Source: Halisarca cf. caerulea
Taxonomy: Eukaryota; Porifera; Demospongiae; Chondrillida; Halisarcidae
Assembly (NCBI GenBank): GCA_963170055.1
Contig: CAUJGJ010000143.1
Location: 192,008 to 256,007 of the forward strand
Direction: 5' to 3'
Length of the DNA stretch: 64,000 nt
The notes under the pieces are model-generated. The model had not been told where the DNA came from. It made no database searches and saw only the letters and a program-made list of their open reading frames with translations. The first letter of the stretch is position 1. Each line of letters begins with the position of its first letter. Position numbers and translations under genes: made by a program. Of the stretch, positions 11,236 through 24,100 are shown one piece after another.

Positions 11236-14145
11236 CTAGTGCCAAATATTGGTATTAGCACCAGCATATCCAACACTACACAAATACGCCCACAGCACTA
11301 TAGACAGGTCATGTGTGTCCACTGGGAATGTGCGTGGTGCTAGTGCCAAATATTGGTATTAGCACCAGCATATCCAACACTACACAAATACGCCCACAGC
11401 ACTTCAGAAAGGTCATGTGTGTCCACTGGGAATGTGCGTGGTGCTAGTGCCAAATATTGGTATTAGCACCAGCATATCCAACACTACACAAATACGCCCA
11501 CAGCACTTCAGAAAGGTCATGTGTGTCCACTGGGAATGTGCATGGTGCTAGTGCCAAATATTGGTATTAGCACCAGCATATCCAACATTACACAAATACG
11601 CCCACAGTAGTTTAGAAACTTCATGTGTGTCCACTTGGAATGTGCGTGGTGCTAATGCCAAATATTGGTATTAGCACCAGCATATCCAACACTACACAAA
11701 TACGCCCACAGCACTTCAGAAAGGTCATGTGTGTCCACTGGGAATGTGCGTGGTGCTAGTGCCAAATATTCGTATTAGCACCAGCATATCCAACACTACA
11801 CAAATACGCCCACAGTACTTCAGAAAGGTCATGTGTGTCCACTGGGAATGTGCGTGGTGCTAGTGCCAAATATTGGTATTAGCACCAGCATATCCAATAT
11901 TACACAAATACGCCCACAGTAGTTAAGAAACTTCATGTGTGTCCACTGGGAATGTGCGTGGTGCTAGTGCCAAATATTGGTATTAGCACCAGCATATCCA
12001 ACACTACACAAATACGCCCACAGCACTTTAGAAAGGTCATGTGTGTCCACTGGGAATGTGCGTGGCGCTAGTGCCAAATATTGGTATTTGCACCAACATA
12101 TCCTACACTACACAAATACGCCCACAGCATTTAAGAATCTTTATGTGTGTCCACTGGGAATGTGCGTGGTGCTAGTGCCAAATATTGGTATTAGCACCAG
12201 CATATCCAACATTACAGAAATACGCCCAAAGTAGTTAAGAAACTTCGTGTGTATCCACTGGGAATGTGCGTGGTGCTAGTGCCATATATTTGTATTAGCA
12301 CCAGCATATCCAACACTACACAAATACGCCCACAGCACTTCAGAAAGGTCATGTGTGTCCACTGGGAATGTGCGTGGTGCTATTGCCAAATATTGGTATG
12401 GCACCAGCATATCCAACACTACACAAATACGCCCACAGCACTTCAGAAAGGACATGTGTGTCCACTGGGAATGTGCGTGGTGCTAGTGCCAAATATTGGT
12501 ATTAGCACCAGCATATCCAACACTACACAAATACGCCCACAGCACTTTAGAAAGGTCATGTGTGTCCACTGGGAATGTGCGTGGTGCTAGTGCCAAATAT
12601 TGGTATTAGCACCAGCTTATCCAACATTACACAAATACGCCCACAGTAGTTTAGACACTTCGTGTGTGTCCACTGGGAATGTGCGTGGTGCTAGTGCCAA
12701 ATATTGGTATTAGCACCAGCATATCCAACACTACACAAATACGCCCACAGCACTATAGACAGGTCATGTGTGTCCACTGGGAATGTGCGTGGTGCTAGTG
12801 CCAAATATTGGTATTAGCACCAGCATATCCAACACTACACAAATACGCCCACAGCACTTCAGAAAGGTCATGTGTGTCCACTGGGAATGTGCGTGGTGCT
12901 AGTGCCAAATATTGGTATTAGCACCAGCATATCCAACACTACACAAATACGCCCACAGCACTTCAGAAAGGTCATGTGTGTCCACTGGGAATGTGCATGG
13001 TGCTAGTGCCAAATATTGGTATTAGCACCAGCATATCCAACATTACACAAATACGCCCACAGTAGTTTAGAAACTTCATGTGTGTCCACTTGGAATGTGC
13101 GTGGTGCTAATGCCAAATATTGGTATTAGCACCAGCATATCCAACACTACACAAATACGCCCACAGCACTTCAGAAAGGTCATGTGTGTCCACTGGGAAT
13201 GTGCGTGGTGCTAGTGCCAAATATTCGTATTAGCACCAGCATATCCAACACTACACAAATACGCCCACAGTACTTCAGAAAGGTCATGTGTGTCCACTGG
13301 GAATGTGCGTGGTGCTAGTGCCAAATATTGGTATTAGCACCAGCATATCCAATATTACACAAATACGCCCACAGTAGTTAAGAAACTTCATGTGTGTCCA
13401 CTGGGAATGTGCGTGGTGCTAGTGCCAAATATTGGTATTAGCACCAGCATATCCAACACTACACAAATACGCCCACAGCACTTTAGAAAGGTCATGTGTG
13501 TCCACTGGGAATGTGCGTGGCGCTAGTGCCAAATATTGGTATTTGCACCAACATATCCTACACTACACAAATACGCCCACAGCATTTAAGAATCTTTATG
13601 TGTGTCCACTGGGAATGTGCGTGGTGCTAGTGCCAAATATTGGTATTAGCACCAGCATATCCAACATTACAGAAATACGCCCAAAGTAGTTAAGAAACTT
13701 CGTGTGTATCCACTGGGAATGTGCGTGGTGCTAGTGCCATATATTTGTATTAGCACCAGCATATCCAACACTACACAAATACGCCCACAGCACTTCAGAA
13801 AGGTCATGTGTGTCCACTGGGAATGTGCGTGGTGCTATTGCCAAATATTGGTATGGCACCAGCATATCCAACACTACACAAATACGCCCACAGCACTTCA
13901 GAAAGGACATGTGTGTCCACTGGGAATGTGCGTGGTGCTAGTGCCAAATATTGGTATTAGCACCAGCATATCCAACACTACACAAATACGCCCACAGCAC
14001 TTTAGAAAGGTCATGTGTGTCCACTGGGAATGTGCGTGGTGCTAGTGCCAAATATTGGTATTAGCACCAGCTTATCCAACATTACACAAATACGCCCACA
14101 GTAGTTTAGACACTTCGTGTGTGTCCACTGGGAATGTGCGTGGTG
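11236..14145. repeat. 14-monomer tandem duplication (1455 bp), two near-identical copies
   Basis: 11236-12690 and 12691-14145 match at a constant shift of 1455. The missing base comes from a 103-bp unit ('gctattgcc' with 'tatggcacc', near 12390 and 13845). Both copies share a long series of rare states: 'gtgcatggtg', 'tccacttgg', 'attcgtattag', 'gtggcgctag', 'gtgtgtatccac' and a final K unit. I found no obvious difference by eye, so this looks like a recent duplication or an assembly duplication. Confidence 0.87.
12380..12482. repeat. Representative 103-bp variant monomer
   Basis: This unit reads 'gctattgcc' on the left arm and 'tatggcacc' on the right arm of the dyad (canonical 'gctagtgcc' and 'tattagcacc'), a net loss of one base. 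Other copies lie near 13835, 27562, 28494, 35045, 36190, 37335, 39103, 43675, 53555, 56050, 57607 and 62078. A related form near 40247 has the right-arm change only. In beta-domain copies the centre reads 'attgatatgg'. Despite two changes the arms can still pair with a single bulge. Confidence 0.83.
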
Positions 14146-15930
14146 CTAGTGCCAAATATTGGTATTAGCACCAGCATATCCAACACTACACAAATACGTC
14201 CACAGCAATTTAGAAAGGTCATGTGTGTCCACTGGGAATGTGCGTGGTGCTAGTGCCAAATATTGGTATTAGCACCAGCATATCCAACACTACACAAATA
14301 CGCCCACAGCACTTCAGAAAGGTCATGTGTGTCCACTGGGAATGTGCGTGGTGCTAGTGCCAAATATTGGTATTAGCACCAGCATATCCAACACTACACA
14401 AATACGTCCACAGCACTTTAGAAAGGTCATGTGTGTCCACTGGGAATGTGCGTGGTGCTAGTGCCAAATATTGGTATTAGCACCAGCATATCCAACACTA
14501 CACAAATACGCCCACAGCACTTCAGAAAGGTCATGTGTGTCCACTGGGAATGTGCGTGGTGCTAGTGCCAAATATTGGTATTAGCACCAGCATATCCAAC
14601 ACTACACAAATACGCCCAAAGCACTTCAGAAACTTCATGTGTGTCCTCTGGGAATGTACGTGGTGCTAGTGCCAAATATTGGTATTAGCACCAGCATATC
14701 CAACACTACACACATACGCCCACAGCACTTCAGAAAGGTCATGTGTGTCCACTGGGAATGTGCGTGGTGCTAGTGCCAAATATTGGTATTAGCACCAGCA
14801 TATCCAACACTACACAAATACGCCCACAGTACTTCAGAAAGGTCATGTGTGTCCACTGGGATTGTGCGTGGTGCTAGTGCCAAATATTGGTATTAGCACC
14901 AGCATATCCAACACTACACAAAGACGCCCACAGTACTTCAGAAAGGTCATGTGTGTCCACTGGGAATGTGCGTGGTGCTAGTGCCAAATATTGGTATTAG
15001 CATCAGCATATCCAACACTACACAAATACGCCCACAGCACTTCAGAAACTTCATGTGTGTCCACTGGGAAAGTGCGTGGTGTTAGTGCCAAATATTGGTA
15101 TTTGCACCAACATATCCTACACTACACAAATACGCCCACAGCATTTAAGAATCTTTATGTGTGTCCACTGGGAATGTGCGTGGTGCTAGTGCCAAATATT
15201 GGTATTAGCACCAGTATATCCAACATTACAGAAATACGCCCAAAGTAGTTAAGAAACTTCGTGTGTGTCCACTGGGAATGTGCGTGGTGCTAGTGCCATA
15301 TATTTGTATTAGCACCAGCATATCCAACACTACACAAATACGTCCACAGCACTTTAGAAAGGTCATGTGTGTCCACTGGGAATGTGCGTGGTGCTAGTGC
15401 CAAATATTGGTATTAGCACCAGCATGTCCAACACTACACAAATACGTCCACAGCACTTTAGAAAGGTCATGTGTGTCCACTGGGAATGTGCGTGGTGCTA
15501 GTGCCAAATATTGGTATTAGCACCAGCATATCCAACACTACACAAATACGCCCACAGCACTTCAGAAAGGTCATGTGTGTCCACTGGGAATGTGCGTGGT
15601 GCTAGTGCCAAATATTGGTATTAGCACCAGCATATCCAACACTACACAAATACGCCCACAGCACTTCAGAAACTTCATGTGTGTCCTCTGGGAATGTACG
15701 TGGTGCTAGTGCCAAATATTGGTATTAGCACCAGCATATCCAACACTACACACATACGCCCACAGCACTTCAGAAAGGTCATGTGTGTCCACTGGGAATG
15801 TGCGTGGTGCTAGTGCCAAATATTGGTATTAGCACCAGCATATCCAACACTACACAAATACGCCCACAGCACTTCAGAAAGGTCATGTGTGTCCACTGGG
15901 ATTGTGCGTGGTGCTAGTGCCAAATATTGG
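14146..15930. repeat. Alpha domain segment with truncated cassette
   Basis: Alternating 'acgtccacag' E-like and A units lead to a cassette near 14978 in which a D unit with 'catcagcat' has replaced E directly ahead of C. The transition falls after 'gggaaagtgcgtggtg', so E is missing and D is joined to C. The unit after G carries 'catatatttg' but then 'acgtccacagcacttt' instead of the H features. This is a cassette with both flanks exchanged. Confidence 0.7.
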
Positions 15931-18900
15931 TATTAGCACCAGCATATCCAACACTACACAAATACGCCCACAGTACTTCAGAAAGGTCATGTGTGTCCAC
16001 TGGGAATGTGCGTGGTGCTAGTGCCAAATATTGGTATTAGCATCAGCATATCCAACACTACACAAATACGCCCACAGCACTTCAGAAACTTCATGTGTGT
16101 CCACTGGGAATGTGCGTGGTGCTAGTGCCAAATATTGGTATGAGCACCAGCATATCCAACACTACACAAATACGCCCACAGTAGTTAAGAAACTTCATGT
16201 GTGTCCACTGGGAATGTGCGTGGTGCTAGTGCCAAATATTGCTATTAGCAACAGCATATCCAACACTACACAAATACGCCCACAGAACTTCAGAAAGGTC
16301 ATGTGTGTCCACTGGGAATGTGCGTGGTGCTAGTGCCAAATATTGTTATTAGCACCAGCATATCCAACACTACACAAATACGCCCACAGCACTATAGACA
16401 GGTCATGTGTGTCCACTGGGAATGTGCGTGGTGCTAGTGCCAAATATTGGTATTAGCACCAGCATATCCAACACTACACAAATACGCCCACAGCACTTCA
16501 GAAAGGTCATGTGTGTCCACTGGGAATGTGCGTGGTGCTAGTGCCAAATATTGGTATTAGCACCAGCATATCCAATATTACACAAATACGCCCACAGTAG
16601 TTAAGAAACTTCATGTGTGTCCACTGGGAATGTGCGTGGTGCTAGTGCCAAATATTGGTATTTGCACCAGCATATCCAACACTACACAAATACGCCCACA
16701 GCACTTTAGAAAGGTCATGTGTGTCCACTGGGAATGTGCGTGGTGTTAGTGCCAAATATTGGTATTTGCACCAACATATCCTACACTACACAAATACGCC
16801 CACAGCATTTAAGAATCTTTATGTGTGTCCACTGGGAATGTGCGTGGTGCTAGTGCCAAATATTGGTATTAGCACCAGCATATCCAACATTACAGAAATA
16901 CGCCCAAAGTAGTTAAGAAACTTCGTGTGTGTCCACTGGGAATGTGCGTGGTGCTAGTGCCATATATTTGTATTAGCACCAACATATCCAACACTACAAA
17001 TATACGCCCATAGAACTTCAGAAAGGTCATGTGTGTCCACTGGGAATGTGCGTGGTGCTAGTGCCAAATATTGGTATTAGCACCAGCATATCCAACACTA
17101 CACAAATACGCCCACAGTAGTTAAGAAACTTCATGTGTGTCCACTGGGAATGTGCGTGGTGCTAGTGCCAAATATTGGTATTAGCACCAGCATATCCAAC
17201 ACTACACAAATACGCCCACAGCACTTCAGAAAGGTCATGTGTGTCCACTGGGAATGTGCGTGGTGCTAGTGCCAAATATTGGTATTAGCACCAGCATATC
17301 CAACACTACACAAATACGTCCACAGCAATATAGAAAGGTCATGTGTGTCCACTGGGAATGTGCGTGGTGCTAGTGCCAAATATTGGTATTAGCACCAGCA
17401 TATCCAACACTACACAAATACGCCCACAGCACTTCAGAAAGGTCATGTGTGTCCACTGGGAATGTGCGTGGTGCTAGTGCCAAATATTGGTATTAGCACC
17501 AGCATATCCAACACTACACAAATACGTCCACAGCACTTTAGAAAGGTCATGTGTGTCCACTGGGAATGTGCGTGGTGCTAGTGCCAAATATTGGTATTAG
17601 CAGCAGCATATCCAACACTACACAAATACGCCCACAGCACTTCAGAAAGGTCATGTGTGTCCACTGGGAATGTGCGTGGATCTAGTGCCAAATATTGGTA
17701 TTAGCACCAGCATATCCAACACTACACAAATACGCCCACAGCACTTCAGAAACTTCATGTGTGTCCTCTGGGAATGTACGTGGTGCTAGTGCAAAATATT
17801 GGTATTAGCACCAGCATATCCAACACTACACAAATACGCCCACAGCACTTCAGAAAGGTCATGTGTGTCCACTGGGATTGTGCGTGGTGCTAGTGCCAAA
17901 TATTGGTATTAGCACCAGCATATCCAACACTACACAAATACGCCCACAGTACTTCAGAAAGGTCATGTGTGTCCACTGGGAATGTGCGTGGTGCTAGTGC
18001 CAAATATTGGTATTAGCATCAGCATATCCAACACTACACAAATACGCCCACAGCACTTCAGAAACTTCATGTGTGTCCACTGGGAATGTGCGTGGTGCTA
18101 GTGCCAAATATTGGTATGAGCACCAGCATATCCAACACTACACAAATACGCCCACAGTAGTTAAGAAACTTCATGTGTGTCCACTGGGAATGTGCGTGGT
18201 GCTAGTGCCAAATATTGCTATTAGCACCAGCATATCCAACACTACACAAATACGCCCACAGAACTTCAGAAAGGTCACGTGTGTCCACTGGGAATGTGCG
18301 TGGTGCTAGTGCCAAATATTGTTATTAGCACCAGCATATCCAACACTACACAAATACGCCCACAGCACTATAGACAGGTCATGTGTGTCCACTGGGAATG
18401 TGCGTGGTGCTAGTGCCAAATATTGGTATTAGCACCAGCATATCCAACACTACACAAATACGCCCACAGCACTTCAGAAAGGTCATGTGTGTCCACTGGG
18501 AATGTGCGTGGTGCTAGTGCCAAATATTGGTATTAGCACCAGCATATCCAATATTACACAAATACGCCCACAGTAGTTAAGAAACTTCATGTGTGTCCAC
18601 TGGGAATGTGCGTGGTGCTAGTGCCAAATATTGGTATTAGCACCAGCATATCCAACACTACACAAATACGCCCACAGCACTTTAGAAAGGTCATGTGTGT
18701 CCACTGGGAATGTGCGTGGTGTTAGTGCCAAATATTGGTATTTGCACCAACATATCCTACACTACACAAATACGCCCACAGCATTTAAGAATCTTTATGT
18801 GTGTCCACTGGGAATGTGCGTGGTGCTAGTGCCAAATATTGGTATTAGCACCAGCATATCCAACATTACAGAAATACGCCCAAAGTAGTTAAGAAACTTC

Positions 18901-21113
18901 GTGTGTGTCCACTGGGAATGTGCGTGGTGCTAGTGCCATATATTTGTATTAGCACCAACATATCCAACACTACAAATATACGCCCATAGAACTTCAGAAA
19001 GGTCATGTGTGTCCACTGGGAATGTGCGTGGTGCTAGTGCCAAATATTGGTATTAGCACCAGCATATCCAACACTACACAAATACGCCCACAGTACTTCA
19101 GAAAGGTCATGTGTGTCCACTGGGAATGTGCGTGGTGCTAGTGCCAAATATTGGTATTAGCATCAGCATATCCAACACTACACAAATACGCCCACAGCAC
19201 TTCAGAAACTTCATGTGTGTCCACTGGGAATGTGCGTGGTGCTAGTGCCAAATATTGGTATGAGCACCAGCATATCCAACACTACACAAATACGCCCACA
19301 GTAGTTAAGAAACTTCATGTGTGTCCACTGGGAATGTGCGTGGTGCTAGTGCCAAATATTGGTATTAGCACCAGCATATCCAACACTACACAAATACGCC
19401 CACAGCACTTCAGAAAGGTCATGTGTGTCCACTGGGAATGTGCGTGGTGCTAGTGCCAAATATTGTTATTAGCACCAGCATATCCAACACTACACAAATA
19501 CGCCCACAGCACTATAGACAGGTCATGTGTGTCCACTGGGAATGTGCGTGGTGCTAGTGCCAAATATTGGTATTAGCACCAGCATATCCAACACTACACA
19601 AATACGCCCACAGCACTTCAGAAAGGTCATGTGTGTCCACTGGGAATGTGCGTGGTGCTAGTGCCAAATATTGGTATTAGCACCAGCATATCCAATATTA
19701 CACAAATACGCCCACAGTAGTTAAGAAACTTCATGTGTGTCCACTGGGAATGTGCGTGGTGCTAGTGCCAAATATTGGTATTAGCACCAGCATATCCAAC
19801 ACTACACAAATACGCCCACAGCACTTTAGAAAGGTCATGTGTGTCCACTGGGAATGTGCGTGGTGCTAGTGCCAAATATTGGTATTTGCACCAACATATC
19901 CTACACTACACAAATACGCCCACAGCATTTAAGAATCTTTATGTGTGTCCACTGGGAATGTGCGTGGTGCTAGTGCCAAATATTGGTATTAGCACCAGCA
20001 TATCCAACATTACAGAAATACGCCCAAAGTAGTTAAGAAACTTCGTGTGTGTCCACTGGGAATGTGCGTGGTGCTAGTGCCATATATTTGTATTAGCACC
20101 AATATATCCAACACTACAAATATACGCCCATAGAACTTCAGAAAGGTCATGTGTGTCCACTGGGAATGTGCGTGGTGCTAGTGCCAAATATTGGTATTAG
20201 CACCAGCATATCCAACACTACACAAATACGCCCACAGTAGTTAAGAAACTTCATGTGTGTCCACTGGGAATGTGCGTGGTGCTAGTGCCAAATATTGGTA
20301 TTAGCACCAGCATATCCAACACTACACAAATACGCCCACAGCACTTCAGAAAGGTCATGTGTGTCCACTGGGAATGTGCGTGGTGCTAGTGCCAAATATT
20401 GGTATTAGCACCAGCATATCCAACACTACACAAATACGTCCACAGCAATTTAGAAAGGTCATGTGTGTCCACTGGGAATGTGCGTGGTGCTAGTGCCAAA
20501 TATTGGTATTAGCACCAGCATATCCAACACTACACAAATACGCCCACAGCACTTCAGAAAGGTCATGTGTGTCCACTGGGAATGTGCGTGGTGCTAGTGC
20601 CAAATATTGGTATTAGCACCAGCATATCCAACACTACACAAATACGTCCACAGCACTTTAGAAAGGTCATGTGTGTCCACTGGGAATGTGCGTGGTGCTA
20701 GTGCCAAATATTGGTATTAGCAGCAGCATATCCAACACTACACAAATACGCCCACAGCACTTCAGAAAGGTCATGTGTGTCCACTGGGAATGTGCGTGGA
20801 TCTAGTGCCAAATATTGGTATTAGCACCAGCATATCCAACACTACACAAATACGCCCACAGCACTTCAGAAACTTCATGTGTGTCCTCTGGGAATGTACG
20901 TGGTGCTAGTGCAAAATATTGGTATTAGCACCAGCATATCCAACACTACACACATACGCCCACAGCACTTCAGAAAGGTCATGTGTGTCCACTGGGAATG
21001 TGCGTGGTGCTAGTGCCAAATATTGGTATTAGCACCAGCATATCCAACACTACACAAATACGCCCACAGCACTTCAGAAAGGTCATGTGTGTCCACTGGG
21101 AATGTGCGTGGTG
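15931..21113. repeat. 30-monomer repeat with a nested 11-monomer duplication
   Basis: About 15930-17820 recurs at about 19050-20940 with a shift of 3120 (30 x 104). Shared rare states include 'gtggatctag' (17690, 20810) and 'gtgcaaaatattgg' (17791, 20911). In between, 18007-19050 resembles 19151-20190 at a shift of 1144 (11 units) and 16031-17100 at 1976 (19 units). H units following the cassettes here share 'caccaacat' or 'caccaatat' (16978, 18954, 20098). The pattern fits two successive unequal exchanges. Confidence 0.78.
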
Positions 21114-24100
21114 CTAGTGCCAAATATTGGTATTAGCATCAGTATATCCAACACTACACAAATACGCCCACAGCACTTCAGAAACTTCATGTGTGTCCAC
21201 TGGGAATGTGCGTGGTGCTAGTGCCAAATATTGGTATGAGCACCAGCATATCCAACACTACACAAATACGCCCACAGTAGTTAAGAAACTTCATGTGTGT
21301 CCACTGGGAATGTACGTGGTGTTAGTGCCAAATATTGCTATTAGCAACAGCATATCCAACACTACACAAATACGCCCACAGCACTTCAGAAAGGTCATGT
21401 GTGTCCACTGGGAATGTGCGTGGTGCTAGTGCCAAATATTCGTATTAGCACCAGCATGTCCAACACTACACAAATACGCCCACAGCACTATAGACAGGTC
21501 ATGTGTGTCCACTGGGAATGTGCGTGGTGCTAGTGCCAAATATTGGTATTAGCACCAGCATATCCACACTACACAAATACGCCCACAGCACTTCAGAAAG
21601 GTCATGTGTGTCCACTGGGAATGTGCGTGGTGCTAGTGCCAAATATTGGTATTAGCACCAGCATATCCAACACTACACAAATACGCCCACAGCACTTCAG
21701 AAAGGTCATGTGTGTCCACTGGGAATGTGCATGGTGCTAGTGCCAAATATTGGTATTAGCACCAGCATATCCAACATTACACAAATACGCCCACAGTAGT
21801 TAAGAAACTTCATGTGTGTCCACTTGGAATGTGCGTGGTGCTAATGCCAAATATTGGTATTAGCACCAGCATATCCAACACTACCCAAATACGCCCACAG
21901 CACTTCAGAAAGGTCATGTGTGTCCACTGGGAATGTGCGTGGTGCTAGTGCCAAATATTCGTATTAGCACCAGCATATCCAACACTACACAAATACGCCC
22001 ACAGTACTTCAGAAAGGTCATGTGTGTCCACTGGGAATGTGCGTGGTGCTAGTGCCAAATATTGGTATAAGCACCAGCATATCCAATATTACACAAATAC
22101 GCCCACAGTAGTTAAGAAACTTCATGTGTGTCCACTGGGAATGTGCGTGGTGCTAGTGCCAAATATTGGTATTAGCACCAGCATATCCAACACTACACAA
22201 ATACGCCCACAGCACTTTAGAAAGGTCATGTGTGTCCACTGGGAATGTGCGTGGCGCTAGTGCCAAATATTGGTATTTGCACCAACATATCCTACACTAC
22301 ACAAATACGCCCACAGCATTTAAGAATCTTTATGTGTGTCCACTGGGAATGTGCGTGGTGCTAGTGCCAAATATTGGTATTAACACCAGCATATCCAACA
22401 TTACAGAAATACGCCCAAAGTAGTTAAGAAACTTCGTGTGTGTCCACTGGGAATGTGCGTTGTGCTAGTGCCATATATTTGTATTAGCACCAGCATATCC
22501 AACACTACACACATACGCCCACAGCACTTCAGAAAGGTCATGTGTGTCCACTGGGAATGTGCGTGGTGCTAGTGCCAAATATTGGTATTAGCACCAGCAT
22601 ATCCAACACTACACAAATACGCCCACAGCACTTCAGAAAGGTCATGTGTGTCCACTGGGAATGTGCGTGGTGCTAGTGCCAAATATTGGTATTAGCACCA
22701 GCATATCCAACACTACACAAATACGCCCACAGTACTTCAGAAAGGTCATGTGTGTCCACTGGGAATGTGCGTGGTGCTAGTGCCAAATATTGGTATTAGC
22801 ATCAGTATATCCAACACTACACAAATACGCCCACAGCACTTCAGAAACTTCATGTGTGTCCACTGGGAATGTGCGTGGTGCTAGTGCCAAATATTGGTAT
22901 GAGCACCAGCATATCCAACACTACACAAATACGCCCACAGTAGTTAAGAAACTTCATGTGTGTCCACTGGGAATGTACGTGGTGTTAGTGCCAAATATTG
23001 CTATTAGCAACAGCATATCCAACACTACACAAATACGCCCACAGCACTTCAGAAAGGTCATGTGTGTCCACTGGGAATGTGCGTGGTGCTAGTGCCAAAT
23101 ATTCGTATTAGCACCAGCATGTCCAACACTACACAAATACGCCCACAGCACTATAGACAGGTCATGTGTGTCCACTGGGAATGTGCGTGGTGCTAGTGCC
23201 AAATATTGGTATTAGCACCAGCATATCCAACACTACACAAATACGCCCACAGCACTTCAGAAAGGTCATGTGTGTCCACTGGGAATGTGCGTGGTGCTAG
23301 TGCCAAATATTGGTATTAGCACCAGCATATCCAACACTACACAAATACGCCCACAGCACTTCAGAAAGGTCATGTGTGTCCACTGGGAATGTGCATGGTG
23401 CTAGTGCCAAATATTGGTATTAGCACCAGCATATCCAACATTACACAAATACGCCCACAGTAGTTAAGAAACTTCATGTGTGTCCACTTGGAATGTGCGT
23501 GGTGCTAATGCCAAATATTGGTATTAGCACCAGCATATCCAACACTACCCAAATACGCCCACAGCACTTCAGAAAGGTCATGTGTGTCCACTGGGAATGT
23601 GCGTGGTGCTAGTGCCAAATATTCGTATTAGCACCAGCATATCCAACACTACACAAATACGCCCACAGTACTTCAGAAAGGTCATGTGTGTCCACTGGGA
23701 ATGTGCGTGGTGCTAGTGCCAAATATTGGTATAAGCACCAGCATATCCAATATTACACAAATACGCCCACAGTAGTTAAGAAACTTCATGTGTGTCCACT
23801 GGGAATGTGCGTGGTGCTAGTGCCAAATATTGGTATTAGCACCAGCATATCCAACACTACACAAATACGCCCACAGCACTTTAGAAAGGTCATGTGTGTC
23901 CACTGGGAATGTGCGTGGCGCTAGTGCCAAATATTGGTATTTGCACCAACATATCCTACACTACACAAATACGCCCACAGCATTTAAGAATCTTTATGTG
24001 TGTCCACTGGGAATGTGCGTGGTGCTAGTGCCAAATATTGGTATTAACACCAGCATATCCAACATTACAGAAATACGCCCAAAGTAGTTAAGAAACTTCG

